From: F23-B02 sp963625685
Lineage (GTDB): Bacteria > Bacillota > Clostridia > Oscillospirales > Oscillospiraceae
DNA: 64,000 nucleotides
NCBI GenBank assembly: GCA_963625685.1
Contig: CAVFTR010000009.1
Location: forward strand, 1 to 64,000
Reading direction: 5' to 3'
Part shown: positions 24,265-33,344 of the stretch, in pieces
Numbering within the stretch: the first letter of the stretch is position 1
Layout of the letters: every line of letters begins with the position of its first letter
Notes under the pieces: model-generated
Databases searched by the model: none
Told to the model about the DNA's origin: nothing
Seen by the model: only the letters and a program-made list of their open reading frames with translations
Made by a program: the position numbers and the translations under genes

Positions 24265-24405
24265 GTTAACCTGAGCAAACGGCGGGGTATTGACGCCGCC
24301 GTTGACGGGATACGCGCGAAGTACGGCGCGGGGAGCATCTGCCGCGCCTGCCTCCTGGGCGACAGGACGGCAGAAAACCTCGCATTTTGTTCGTTTCCCG
24401 ATTGA
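24265..24405 (+). pseudogene. 3' fragment resembling a Y-family DNA polymerase (DinB) end
   Basis: An open frame without a start codon encodes LSKRRGIDAAVDGIRAKYG..., then ICRACLLGDR, to a stop at 24405. The IDAAVDxIRxKYGxxxICRA pattern resembles the extreme C-terminus of clostridial Y-family polymerases. The upstream part is replaced by the tRNA-tail module, so this is at best a remnant. The assignment rests on a short match. Confidence 0.4.
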
Positions 24406-24457
24406 ATAGCGCGCGATAAAATGTTATTATCGTAAAAAACAAAACGGAGCGATGAAA

Positions 24458-25696
24458 ATGACAGAAAAGCTTTATTATACCGACAGCCACATGAAGAGCT
24501 TCACGGCGCGCGTCACCTCCTGCGTGCAGAGCGGAGAGCGATTCCTCGTCACCCTCGACCGCACGGCCTTTTTTCCCGAGGGAGGCGGCCAGCTCGGCGA
24601 CAGCGGCACGATAGGACAGGCGCGCGTTTTCGACACGCATGAGAAAAACGGCGAGGTGTTGCATTATGTAAACCAGGCGCTCGAGGTCGGAGGCACATAC
24701 GACTGCGCCATCGACTGGGAAACGCGCTTCCGCAGGATGCAGAATCACTCCGGCGAGCATATTGTGTCGGGGCTCGTGCATAAGAAATACGGCTACAATA
24801 ACGTAGGCTTCCACATGGGCAGCGACGTTGTGACGATAGACTTCGACGGCGAGCTCACATGGGAGCAGCTGTGCGGGATAGAGCGCGAGGCAAACCTCGC
24901 CGTCGCCGCAAACTATAAGGTTACTGCGAGCTTCCCGCCCGCGGAGGTGCTCAGAACGCTCGAATACCGCAGCAAGCTCGAGCTCACGGAAAACGTGCGC
25001 ATCGTCGAGATGGAAAACACCGATATCTGCGCCTGCTGCGCGCCGCACGTGAGCTCCACCGCCGAGGTCGGCACCGTGCGCATACTCACGTCCGAGCGGC
25101 GCCGCCGCGGGGGAGAGGGCGTCAGGATAACCATGCTCTGCGGCCTCGACGCCTACGAGCACGAGGTCGTCATAAGCGCCAACAACACGGAGATATCCAC
25201 GCTCCTGTCGGCAAAGCGCGGCGAGACGGCCGCCGCCGTGCGCAGGCTCATGGCCGAAAACGAAAGGCTCAGGGCGCGCTCAGCGGAGCTGTGCCGGACC
25301 CTTGCCGCGGTGAGGGCCGGGGCCATAGAGCCCCGCGAGGGCAATATCTGCATGTTTGACGACGCGCTGGACGAGCCGGCGCTCAGACAGCTCATAAACG
25401 AGGCGGTGAAGAAATGCTCCGGCGTCGCCGCGGTGTTTTCCGGCAGCGACGAGACCGGCTACCGCTACATCATGGGAAGCGAAAGCGTCGACCTGCGCAG
25501 GGCGGCAAAGAGCATAAACGCGGGGATATCCGGCCGCGGCGGCGGCAGCAGCGAAATGATACAGGGCAGCTGCACAGCGTGTTCGGAAACTATTAAAAAT
25601 TTCTTAACTACATTTACGTTTTGTACACAGGATACTGATATGTCTAACAAAAATGGGACAAAAAAGGCGCCGAAAGTTGATTTATCCGACAAATAA
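24458..25696 (+). CDS. AlaX-type alanyl-tRNA editing protein with DHHA1 domain
   Basis: 412 aa. The editing domain of alanyl-tRNA synthetase is intact, with zinc ligands HSGEH near residue 100 and CACCAPH near 190; it hydrolyses Ser- or Gly-tRNA-Ala. A helical linker (about 255-290) leads to a C-terminal DHHA1 domain with GRGGGSSEMIQGSC, an AlaX-L layout without synthetase or anticodon parts. The last about 30 residues (after FLTTF) are a polar tail not usual in the family. ATG 24458 has ggag at 8 bases; ATG 24452 is the alternative. The dehydratase operon follows from its own promoter. Confidence 0.9.
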   Translation: MTEKLYYTDSHMKSFTARVTSCVQSGERFLVTLDRTAFFPEGGGQLGDSGTIGQARVFDTHEKNGEVLHYVNQALEVGGTYDCAIDWETRFRRMQNHSGEHIVSGLVHKKYGYNNVGFHMGSDVVTIDFDGELTWEQLCGIEREANLAVAANYKVTASFPPAEVLRTLEYRSKLELTENVRIVEMENTDICACCAPHVSSTAEVGTVRILTSERRRRGGEGVRITMLCGLDAYEHEVVISANNTEISTLLSAKRGETAAAVRRLMAENERLRARSAELCRTLAAVRAGAIEPREGNICMFDDALDEPALRQLINEAVKKCSGVAAVFSGSDETGYRYIMGSESVDLRRAAKSINAGISGRGGGSSEMIQGSCTACSETIKNFLTTFTFCTQDTDMSNKNGTKKAPKVDLSDK

Positions 25697-25699
25697 CAA

Positions 25700-25728
25700 T
25701 TGACAATATTATGACAGTTTGTTAAAAT
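25700..25728 (+). promoter_or_regulatory. promoter of dehydratase operon 1
   Basis: -35 TTGACA (25700-25705), 17-base spacer, -10 TAAAAT (25723-25728). A leader of about 65 bases follows. Confidence 0.7.
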
Positions 25729-25741
25729 GGATAAATAGAAA

Positions 25742-25760
25742 AAGGGTAGAATATACCCTT
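25742..25760 (+). other. leader hairpin of dehydratase operon 1
   Basis: Arms aagggta and tataccctt in the 5' untranslated leader, without a T-run. The second dehydratase locus also has a leader hairpin (62145-62165) of different sequence. It may protect or stabilise the mRNA. Confidence 0.4.
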
Positions 25761-25799
25761 AAAAGGACTCAGCAAAATATTTTTTATGGGGGGTTATCC

Positions 25800-27011
25800 G
25801 TGAGAGACCTTAAGCACCTGATTTACTTTGAGAACCTGCTTCAGGATGCCAACAACGAGTTGGTGCAGCAGGCAAAGGCTGAGGGCAAATACGCCATCGG
25901 CTATACCTGCTACTTCATGCCCGAAGTACTTCTCGACCTGCCCGGCTGCTTCTCGGTGCGTCTGAGAGCGCCGCGCTGCTCATCACCCGACATCGCGACC
26001 TACTACATGTCCGCCCGCGTATGTCACTACGGCAGAAGCCTTTTCGAGCGCGCACTCGAAGGCGGCTTCAACTTCCTCGACGCACAGATGGCGACCGAGA
26101 CCTGCACCGTCACCTGCCGTTTCCAGGAGCACATCAAGCCCAAGCACCTTGACTCCGTCAAGGACATGAACGTCATCCAGAACGACAAGTTCTTCTGCGA
26201 GTTCACCGACGTTCCCTACAAAAACACCGAAAACGACTATGAGTACTTCACCGCACAGCTGAACGCTCACGTCCTCACCCCGCTGCACGAGAATCTCGGT
26301 ATCGACGTTTCCGACAAGGCTCTCAAGGAAGCCATCAAGCAGCACAACGAGGTCTGCAAGCTCATAAACGAGATCGGCGACTACCGCAAGCTCGAAAATC
26401 CGACCATCACAGGCTATGAGTTCCATGTTATACAGCTCGTATCGCTGGTATGCCCGAAGTATCTTATTCTCCCGTATCTGCGCGAGACCGCGAAGGAGAT
26501 GAAGACCCGCAAGCCCGACGAGAAGTGGCCGTTCCGCTGCAAGGTCGTGCTCGCAGGCTCCGAGAACGACGACCCGGATTTCACCAAGCTCATCGAGAGC
26601 TGCGGCGCAGAGGTCGTCTGCGACCGTTACTGCTACGGCGCTGTCGAGTCACGTCAGCCCATCGTAGTGGAAAAGGGCGAGAAGCCCCTTTACGCGATCG
26701 CAAAGCACTACCTCAAGACCTCCAACTGCCCGCGCTTCATGCCGCAGGACGAAATGCGCGCAAGAAAGCAGCGTCTGGCAGACCTCGTCAAGGAATACAA
26801 TGCAGACGGCCTTATCGTTTGCTCCAACAAGTTCTGCGAGTACTGGAGCTACGAGCGTGTCATAGACACCATCGTTATGAAGCGCGACTTCGGCATCCCC
26901 GTATGCTCGATCGAGAAGGAGTACATAAACACCGCCTCCGGCCAGCTCCGTACCCGCTTCCAGGCATTCGTTGAATCTGTCGAGATCAAGAAGATCCAGG
27001 AGGGCAAGTAA
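25800..27011 (+). CDS. 2-hydroxyacyl-CoA dehydratase, smaller subunit (locus 1)
   Basis: 403 aa of the HgdB/FldBC family. These enzymes remove water from (R)-2-hydroxyacyl-CoA by a ketyl-radical route and carry a 4Fe-4S cluster. Visible are the N-terminal RDLKHLIYFENLLQDA, a Cys-containing segment YTCYFMPEVLL...GCF, and the late SNKFCEYWSYERV where cluster Cys usually sits. The start is GTG 25800 after gggggg, which aligns with the ATG start of the paralogue at 62214. Codon use is strongly biased, as in highly expressed genes. The substrate is unknown; classic choices are 2-hydroxyglutaryl-, lactoyl-, phenyllactoyl- or 2-hydroxyisocaproyl-CoA. Confidence 0.85.
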   Translation: MRDLKHLIYFENLLQDANNELVQQAKAEGKYAIGYTCYFMPEVLLDLPGCFSVRLRAPRCSSPDIATYYMSARVCHYGRSLFERALEGGFNFLDAQMATETCTVTCRFQEHIKPKHLDSVKDMNVIQNDKFFCEFTDVPYKNTENDYEYFTAQLNAHVLTPLHENLGIDVSDKALKEAIKQHNEVCKLINEIGDYRKLENPTITGYEFHVIQLVSLVCPKYLILPYLRETAKEMKTRKPDEKWPFRCKVVLAGSENDDPDFTKLIESCGAEVVCDRYCYGAVESRQPIVVEKGEKPLYAIAKHYLKTSNCPRFMPQDEMRARKQRLADLVKEYNADGLIVCSNKFCEYWSYERVIDTIVMKRDFGIPVCSIEKEYINTASGQLRTRFQAFVESVEIKKIQEGK

Positions 27012-27012
27012 G

Positions 27013-28620
27013 ATGGATTTTAAGAAAGCAGTAAAAGATTTCTGGTATGGCAAGCCCCATACCGCTGAAGAGGGCGGCCGCCGCCTCGGCGATCTCTACC
27101 TCCCGAAGACCGGCCTTTACAAGCACAGAGAATGGCGCGGCGTAAAGGATACATTCTATTACTTCCATAACGTTTGGCTGTACAACTATCTGCACGTGGT
27201 CATGGACGTTATGAAGTACGGCGGATTTATCAACGCGGTCAAGGGCGTATGGCGCTACCGCTGGGTAGGCCAGACCTATATAACCGTTATGCACTGGTTC
27301 GACCGCGGCATGGAAGGCCTGCGCGGCGAGGCTCTGCGTGCGTCACCGTGGCACTACCGTGCAATGACCAACGCGACCATCTATCAGTTCATGGCAATGT
27401 TCAATGCAGATACCAGGCTGCACGGCGGCAAGAAGAACGACGCATGGTACCACACCATGTCCATGAAGGAGACCACATGGGGCGGCATGTTCTATGGCTG
27501 GAGCGACAAGTTCAAGGCGATCTCTCTGGAAATGATCCCGTACTTCGTCACCTGCCATGTCAACAGCCACACCGTTCACAACTACATCGACGCGGTCCAG
27601 TCCATCGGCCTGCCGGGCGACCCCTGCCCGATGTGCCAGGCTGAGGCCGGCCTGTACGTCCTGGACGATATCCCCGACTACAGCCCGTTCGTCATCACCT
27701 GCAACGAGGCCTGCGACGGCTCCGTCGGCACCGCCATCCTTCAGGACTGGTTTGCCGATAAGCCCCTGTACGCTCTGCAGATGCCCATGCTCTTCGACGA
27801 TCCCCTTGCAAAGGACTTCGTAAAGAAGGACATCGAGAAGTGCTGGAAGTTCATCGAGGATCAGACCGGCGTTCCCATGAACCTCGATCTCATGTACGAG
27901 TGCATCGAGCGCCAGAACGAGATCATGAAGTTCGAGTGGGAGAAGTGGGAAGTTGCCGCAAAGACCAATTCCTATCCCATAAACGGCGTTTCACAGGCAC
28001 TGTACCGCATCTACTCCTCGCAGTTCGGCGATCTGCCCATCTGGCACGAGGTCGACGCGAAGGTCCGCCCGATCCTTGAGAAGTGCGTCCGCGAGAAGAT
28101 CAACACCTTCCCCAACACCCGCCACAGAGTCATTGCATGGTCCTGCGCGCCCCTGTACTACTCCAACTGGTGCACCTGGGCATACAATACCTGGGGTCTG
28201 AATGTCATCATCAACATGGACTCTCTCATGTTCGACATGACCATCCGCACCGACAGCTACGAGAACATGCTCGACGACGTCGCTCAGTATCATATGTGGG
28301 CTCCGATGCGCCGTATGGCAGTCGGCGGCATGCACCACATCTTCGAGCTGTGGGATTACATGGAGCGCTTCAACTGCGACATGGTCGCAATGTACGACCA
28401 GCTCCAGTGCAAGGGCATGCAGGGCGTACACGGTCTGTTCGAGGATGAGTTCCGTGACAGAAACGTTCCTGCGTTCTGGATACCTCACGCACTGCCCGAC
28501 AGCCGCACTGTCTCCCGTGCTGAGATCCGCCGCCTCATCAACGATTACATGAGCACCGTTATGCACGAAGAGCCTCTGGATCCTTCTCTCCTCGAGCTCG
28601 ACGACGACATGACCTGGTAA
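27013..28620 (+). CDS. 2-hydroxyacyl-CoA dehydratase, larger subunit with N-terminal extension (locus 1)
   Basis: 535 aa, well above the about 370-480 aa of known HgdA/HgdB-type subunits. The first about 165 residues (with REWRGVKDTFYYF and GVWRYRWVGQTY) precede a dehydratase-like core that holds GDPCPMCQAEAG, ITCNEACDG and SCAPLYYSNWC as candidate cluster or substrate Cys. Aromatic residues are unusually many. The start ATG follows ggagggcaagtaag and lies 1 base after the first subunit stop, so the subunits should be made together. The same extension occurs in the paralogue at 63401, so it is a family trait and not an artefact. The role of the extension is unknown. Confidence 0.8.
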   Translation: MDFKKAVKDFWYGKPHTAEEGGRRLGDLYLPKTGLYKHREWRGVKDTFYYFHNVWLYNYLHVVMDVMKYGGFINAVKGVWRYRWVGQTYITVMHWFDRGMEGLRGEALRASPWHYRAMTNATIYQFMAMFNADTRLHGGKKNDAWYHTMSMKETTWGGMFYGWSDKFKAISLEMIPYFVTCHVNSHTVHNYIDAVQSIGLPGDPCPMCQAEAGLYVLDDIPDYSPFVITCNEACDGSVGTAILQDWFADKPLYALQMPMLFDDPLAKDFVKKDIEKCWKFIEDQTGVPMNLDLMYECIERQNEIMKFEWEKWEVAAKTNSYPINGVSQALYRIYSSQFGDLPIWHEVDAKVRPILEKCVREKINTFPNTRHRVIAWSCAPLYYSNWCTWAYNTWGLNVIINMDSLMFDMTIRTDSYENMLDDVAQYHMWAPMRRMAVGGMHHIFELWDYMERFNCDMVAMYDQLQCKGMQGVHGLFEDEFRDRNVPAFWIPHALPDSRTVSRAEIRRLINDYMSTVMHEEPLDPSLLELDDDMTW

Positions 28621-28638
28621 TAGGGAGGAGCAGAGAAT

Positions 28639-28851
28639 ATGAAAAAGTTTGTTAAAAGAGCACTTGGCCTTGGCGCAGTTGCTTATACCGCACTGTTCGC
28701 CGTATTTTTCTTTGACCTCGACGGTAAGTTCCTGTTTAACGTAGTCGAGCCTTTCCTGAAGAATCACTACGACAACATGGAGCGCAAGGATATGCTCAAG
28801 ACCCCGTACGACATGGATAAGTTCCCCAAGTACAAGTACGACGAAGTCTGA
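28639..28851 (+). CDS. small single-pass membrane protein in the dehydratase operon
   Basis: 70 aa: basic start (MKKFVKRALGLG), one hydrophobic segment (about 12-28, AVAYTALFAVFFF), then a charged tail rich in Lys, Asp and Tyr (DMDKFPKYKYDEV). It has a clear ggaggagcagaga site 18 bases after the large-subunit stop and the same codon bias as the dehydratase genes, so it is probably real and translated well. I know no family. Its place between dehydratase and activase suggests it tethers or assists that complex at the membrane. This is inference. Confidence 0.75.
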   Translation: MKKFVKRALGLGAVAYTALFAVFFFDLDGKFLFNVVEPFLKNHYDNMERKDMLKTPYDMDKFPKYKYDEV

Positions 28852-28882
28852 TCCTGATATCTGAAGCACAATTTAAACCACT

Positions 28883-28910
28883 GCCAACTCTCCGGCAACG
28901 GAGAGTTGGC
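28883..28910 (+). other. intergenic hairpin before the activase gene
   Basis: 11-bp stem gccaactctcc / ggagagttggc without a T-run, between the small membrane protein and the activase. It may stabilise the upstream mRNA or reduce read-through, lowering activase relative to dehydratase. Confidence 0.5.
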
Positions 28911-28971
28911 ATAACAACGAGCACAAATAGTTAATTAATTATTTAATGATATTGATTGGGAGGCAACACTA

Positions 28972-29766
28972 ATGAAATATTTTGGCGGATGTGACGTAGG
29001 CTCGACCTACACAAAGGCAGTAATTCTCGACGAGAACGGCAAGATGGTAGCAGATACCACCATCAAGAGCAAGATAAACTCCGAGGCTTCCGCGGTAGCG
29101 GCAATGGCAGAGGTCTGCGAGAAGGCCGGCCTGAAGGACTCCAAGGCACTTGAGTACCTCATCGGTACCGGCTACGGCCGCAACAAGGTCCCCTTCGCCG
29201 ACGAGAACATCTCCGAGATTTCTTGCCACGCAATGGGCGTACACGTCACTGATCCTTCCGTCAAGGCGATCATCGACATCGGCGGCCAGGACGTCAAGGG
29301 CATCTCCGTTGACACCGACGGCACGGTAAAGAACTTTGCAATGAACGACAAGTGCGCGGCGGGCACCGGCCGCTTCTTCGAGGCAATGGCGCGCTCCTTT
29401 GAGATGAGCCTTCCCGAGTTTAGTAAGCTGGCACTGACCGCAAAGAACGTCATCCCCATCACCGCACAGTGCACCGTTTTCGCAGAGTCCGAGGTCATCA
29501 CCCTCGTCGGCGAGGGCAAGCCCATGGACGAGATCGCGGCAGGCATCGAGATGGCGGTTGCAAAGCGCTGCTTCGTCATGGCCAAGAAGGCGGGCGCTAC
29601 CGACAGCATCACGCTGACCGGCGGCTGCGCGAAGAACGACGGCCTGAAGCAGGCGATCGAGCACGTTCTGAAGCTGAAGGTCGTAAACCTGAAGACCGAC
29701 CCGCAGCTCATGGGTGCTCTCGGCGCGGCAGAGTATGCACGCCAGAAGGGCCTTGCAAAGAAATAA
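28972..29766 (+). CDS. 2-hydroxyacyl-CoA dehydratase activase (HgdC/FldI-type)
   Basis: 264 aa ASKHA-fold ATPase. It is a homodimer with one bridging 4Fe-4S cluster that injects one electron into the dehydratase with ATP hydrolysis. Signature parts: GGCDVGSTYTKAVIL (phosphate 1), IDIGGQDVKGI, NDKCAAGTGRF and ITAQCTVFAESE (cluster Cys at about 128 and 167), TGGCAKNDGL. Length and motifs are complete. The start ATG follows gggaggcaacacta. It lies 120 bases after the small membrane protein. It should serve dehydratase locus 1, and perhaps locus 2 at 62214. Confidence 0.9.
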   Translation: MKYFGGCDVGSTYTKAVILDENGKMVADTTIKSKINSEASAVAAMAEVCEKAGLKDSKALEYLIGTGYGRNKVPFADENISEISCHAMGVHVTDPSVKAIIDIGGQDVKGISVDTDGTVKNFAMNDKCAAGTGRFFEAMARSFEMSLPEFSKLALTAKNVIPITAQCTVFAESEVITLVGEGKPMDEIAAGIEMAVAKRCFVMAKKAGATDSITLTGGCAKNDGLKQAIEHVLKLKVVNLKTDPQLMGALGAAEYARQKGLAKK

Positions 29767-29880
29767 TTTTGGCGGCGCATGAGGCTTTGAATAACCCTCA
29801 GCGCGGTGTCCCGGCCGGTGATATTGTACCGGCGTTGGGTGCATCGCCCTACGGAAATCGGAAGAAGTAGCAATATAGTG

Positions 29881-29912
29881 CAAAGAAGGCAGCCATCAGG
29901 CTGCCTTCTTTG
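29881..29912 (+). terminator. terminator of dehydratase operon 1
   Basis: 14-bp stem caaagaaggcagcc / ggctgccttctttg with a 4-base loop, 114 bases after the activase stop. The following T-run is short (gtttg). The 100 bases before it hold no gene that I can support. Confidence 0.7.
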
Positions 29913-29928
29913 CGTTTGAAATTTAATG

Positions 29929-29958
29929 TTGATTTACCTACCGGATTGGTTGTATAAT
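29929..29958 (+). promoter_or_regulatory. promoter of the Rrf2 regulator
   Basis: -35 TTGATT (29929-29934), 18-base spacer, -10 TATAAT (29953-29958). It is very close to the ribosome binding site, so the leader is only about 12 bases. Confidence 0.6.
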
Positions 29959-29976
29959 AGAGGAGAGGTGAAGAGA

Positions 29977-30402
29977 ATGATATCAACAAAAGGCCGCTAT
30001 GCCATACGCATACTGCTCGATCTTGCCGAGCACAACAACGGCAGCTACATCCCGATGAAGGAGGTCGCCGCCCGCCAGGAGATATCGCTCAAGTACATTG
30101 AAAAGATAATGCCCTCGCTCAAGGGAGAGGGCCTTATCGACAGCGTCCACGGCATCGGCGGCGGCTACAGGCTGACAAGATCGCCCGAGCAGTACAGCCT
30201 GTGGGAGATACTCAAGCTCGCCGAGGGCGACCTCGCGCCGGTGTCCTGCCTTCAGGACGACGCACCGCCCTGTCATCGCGCAGCCGAGTGCCGCACGCTG
30301 TCCGTCTGGGAGGGCTACTATGAGCTCACGAAAGAGTATTTTGCAGGCATAACGCTCGCCGACCTTATGAATACGCCGAGCGGAGGAGATTACGTTATCT
30401 GA
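29977..30402 (+). CDS. Rrf2 family transcriptional regulator
   Basis: 141 aa. Winged helix N-terminus (MISTKGRYAIRILLDLAEHN ... AARQEISLKYIEKIM) with the Rrf2 wing GIGGGYRLTRSP. Three Cys (VSCLQ, PPCHR, AECRT; about residues 91-107) are placed as the 2Fe-2S ligands of IscR-like members. It would sense Fe-S or cysteine status. Its 3' end overlaps mnmA on the other strand by 13 bases. The nearby cysK operon has a 7-bp inverted repeat at its promoter and is the obvious candidate target (inference). Start ATG after gaggagaggtgaaga. Confidence 0.85.
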   Translation: MISTKGRYAIRILLDLAEHNNGSYIPMKEVAARQEISLKYIEKIMPSLKGEGLIDSVHGIGGGYRLTRSPEQYSLWEILKLAEGDLAPVSCLQDDAPPCHRAAECRTLSVWEGYYELTKEYFAGITLADLMNTPSGGDYVI

Positions 30403-31451
30403 CCGCCGCCGAGCACCGTGTCGCCGTCATAAACGACCGCTGACTGGCCGGGTGTGACGGCGCGCTGGGGCGCGTCAAAGACTATGAGCGCCTCGCCGCC
30501 GCCGAGCGGCGTGACCGTCGCCGGCTGCTCCGGCTGACGGTAGCGGAGCTTTGCCGTGCATCTTATCGGTCCCGGCGGCGCCTCGCCGCTTATCCAGTTA
30601 AAGCCGCTCACGCGGACCCTGCGCGAGTAAAGCTCGCCGCTCCCGCCGAGCGTAACGGTGTTGCTATCCGCGTCTATGCGGCAGACGTAGCGCCGCTCAG
30701 GCAGGGAGAGCCCCAGGCCGCGGTGCTGCCCGATCGTGTAGTGCGTTATGCCGCGATGCGTGCCGAGGATATGCCCGTCCGCGTCGACAAAATCGCCCGG
30801 AACGGCCGTTATGCCCGTCAGGCGCTCGATAGCCGCGGCGTAGTCGCCGTCGGGCACGAAGCAGATATCCTGACTGTCGGGCTTATGCGCGTTTATAAGC
30901 CCCGACGCTCCGGCGATCGAGCGCGTGTCGCTCTTTCTGAGCCCGCCGAGAGGGAAGAGACAGCGGCTCAGCTGCTCCTGGGTGAGCATGTAGAGCACAT
31001 AGCTCTGATCCTTCGTCTCGTCCAGCGCCTTTTTGAGCAGATATTTACCGTTTTCAAGCTCAATGCGCGCGTAATGTCCCGTCGCGGCCTTGCCGCAGCC
31101 GAGTATTTCGGCCCGCTCGAAGAGCTTATCGAATTTCATATACCGGTTGCAGTCGATGCACGGGTTCGGCGTTTGCCCCGCAAGATATGCGGAGGCAAAT
31201 TTTTTTATCACCTTTTCGCGGAACGCGTCCTTGAAATTGAACACATAATAGCGCATGCCGAGCGAGAACGCTGCGCTGCGCGCGTCCTCGATATCGTCGA
31301 GGCTGCAGCAGGTCTTCCCGCGCGAAAGCCCCGCGTCGCAGTTATCAAACAGCTTCATCGTGCAGCCGATGCACTCGTGCCCCATATCGCACAAAAGCTT
31401 AGCGGCGACGCTGGAATCAACGCCGCCGCTCATTGCAACCAAAATTTTCAT
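30390..31451 (-). CDS. mnmA: tRNA-specific 2-thiouridylase
   Basis: 353 aa. It forms 2-thiouridine at U34 of tRNA-Lys, -Glu and -Gln. PP-loop SGGVDSS at 9-15, catalytic Cys in NPCIDCNRYMKF and second Cys in DSQDICF are all present, as is the C-terminal beta-barrel. Additional Cys near KTCCSLDDIEDA are also common in clostridial MnmA. ATG 31451 overlaps the HD gene stop (ATGA); ATG 31463 is possible. It is the third gene of the cysK-HD-mnmA operon, which links cysteine supply to tRNA thiolation. No adjacent cysteine desulfurase. Confidence 0.9.
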   Translation of the reverse strand: MKILVAMSGGVDSSVAAKLLCDMGHECIGCTMKLFDNCDAGLSRGKTCCSLDDIEDARSAAFSLGMRYYVFNFKDAFREKVIKKFASAYLAGQTPNPCIDCNRYMKFDKLFERAEILGCGKAATGHYARIELENGKYLLKKALDETKDQSYVLYMLTQEQLSRCLFPLGGLRKSDTRSIAGASGLINAHKPDSQDICFVPDGDYAAAIERLTGITAVPGDFVDADGHILGTHRGITHYTIGQHRGLGLSLPERRYVCRIDADSNTVTLGGSGELYSRRVRVSGFNWISGEAPPGPIRCTAKLRYRQPEQPATVTPLGGGEALIVFDAPQRAVTPGQSAVVYDGDTVLGGGQIT

Positions 31452-32017
31452 TCGTCCGTCCATGCCGCCGCAGGGGTCGCGCGCATTGCGAGTATCGTCC
31501 GGCTTATCAGCTCGTCAAGACTCCAGCCGAGCATATCCGCGCCGCGCTCTATGACCTCGCGCGAGCAGCCGGCCGCGAAATTTGCGCTTTTATATTTCTT
31601 TTTGACGGACTTGAGCTCAAGGTCCTGAACGCTCCTTGAAGGGCGCATGATCGCCACGGCGCCTATGAGACCCGTGAGCTCGTCCGTGGCATACAGGACC
31701 TTTTCCATCAGATGCTCGGGCTTGATATCGACGGTTATCGCGTAGCCGTGGCTCGCCGTCGCATGAATGAGCCTCTCGTCGAGACCCTCCTTACGCATGA
31801 GCTCCTGACTTTTAATGCAGTGCTGCTCGGGGTAGAGCTCAAAATCAAGGTCGTGCAGCAGACCGACGACGCTCCAGAACTCAGCCTCGTCGCCGAAGCC
31901 GAGCTCGTTTGCGAAGTACTCCATAACGCCGGACACGATCAGTCCGTGCTTTATATGGAAGGGGTCGGAATTGTACTTTTTCAAAAGCTCAAGCGCCTGT
32001 TCTTTGTTCGGGATCAT
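31448..32017 (-). CDS. HD-domain hydrolase
   Basis: 189 aa. Metal motif H...HD is visible as SDPFHIKHGLI and VGLLHDLDFE, with downstream ATASHGYAI and ATDELTGLI. Members hydrolyse phosphate esters or nucleotides; the substrate is unknown. Start ATG after caggaggc, 29 bases downstream of cysK; its stop overlaps mnmA. The association with cysK and mnmA is not one I recognise as functional. Confidence 0.8.
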   Translation of the reverse strand: MIPNKEQALELLKKYNSDPFHIKHGLIVSGVMEYFANELGFGDEAEFWSVVGLLHDLDFELYPEQHCIKSQELMRKEGLDERLIHATASHGYAITVDIKPEHLMEKVLYATDELTGLIGAVAIMRPSRSVQDLELKSVKKKYKSANFAAGCSREVIERGADMLGWSLDELISRTILAMRATPAAAWTDE

Positions 32018-32046
32018 CGGAAAAGCCTCCTGTGAGTAAGTCTGTA

Positions 32047-32979
<933 letters not shown>

Positions 32980-33102
32980 GATATTATCTCCTTTTAATTA
33001 TAAACAGTAAATCTGGCTCGATGTGAGCGTCGGAAAAAGCTTCAGCCCCGACATCGGAAGACAATATATGCAGGCATTGTGATTACCTCGCTTCGATATT
33101 AA

Positions 33103-33134
33103 ATACTACTAACTTCGTAGGTTGGTGGTAGTAT
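33103..33134. promoter_or_regulatory. inverted repeat over the cysK promoter
   Basis: Perfect 7-bp arms atactac (33103-33109) and gtagtat (33128-33134), 18 bases apart. The right arm overlaps the -10 box and the left arm covers the start of the leader. It is a candidate operator, possibly for the Rrf2 regulator at 29977. Confidence 0.5.
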
Positions 33135-33158
33135 AATCCCGCACATCCCGTTTGTCAA
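33130..33158 (-). promoter_or_regulatory. promoter of cysK-HD-mnmA
   Basis: Minus strand -35 TTGACA (33153-33158), 17-base spacer, -10 TATACT (33130-33135). Confidence 0.75.
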
Positions 33159-33186
33159 TACCTCTGAGCAAAAAAATAAAAAAACA

Positions 33187-33212
33187 GCTGTCAAAAGGTA
33201 TACCTTTTGACA
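33187..33212. promoter_or_regulatory. distal BspA-gene palindrome (perfect copy)
   Basis: A perfect 26-bp palindrome: left arm CTGTCAAAAGGTA, right arm TACCTTTTGACAG, no spacer. It lies 188 bases upstream of the start codon at 33400. It is the clearest of four copies in the window. Confidence 0.75.
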
Positions 33213-33344
33213 GTTGCGCTTTGTTGTCATTATGATAGCTGAAAATCGACAAAATTGCAATACTTTGCCCCGAAATTTCCCGAAAATTACGTTGGTTTTA
33301 TAAAAATCAGCATTTTTGACCGCTTGGAATATGCAAATCACTTG

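Noticed and set aside
23827..24450. Intact integrative element at tRNA-Pro
   Set aside because: There is a tail duplication but no integrase, recombinase or cargo between the copies; at most scars remain.
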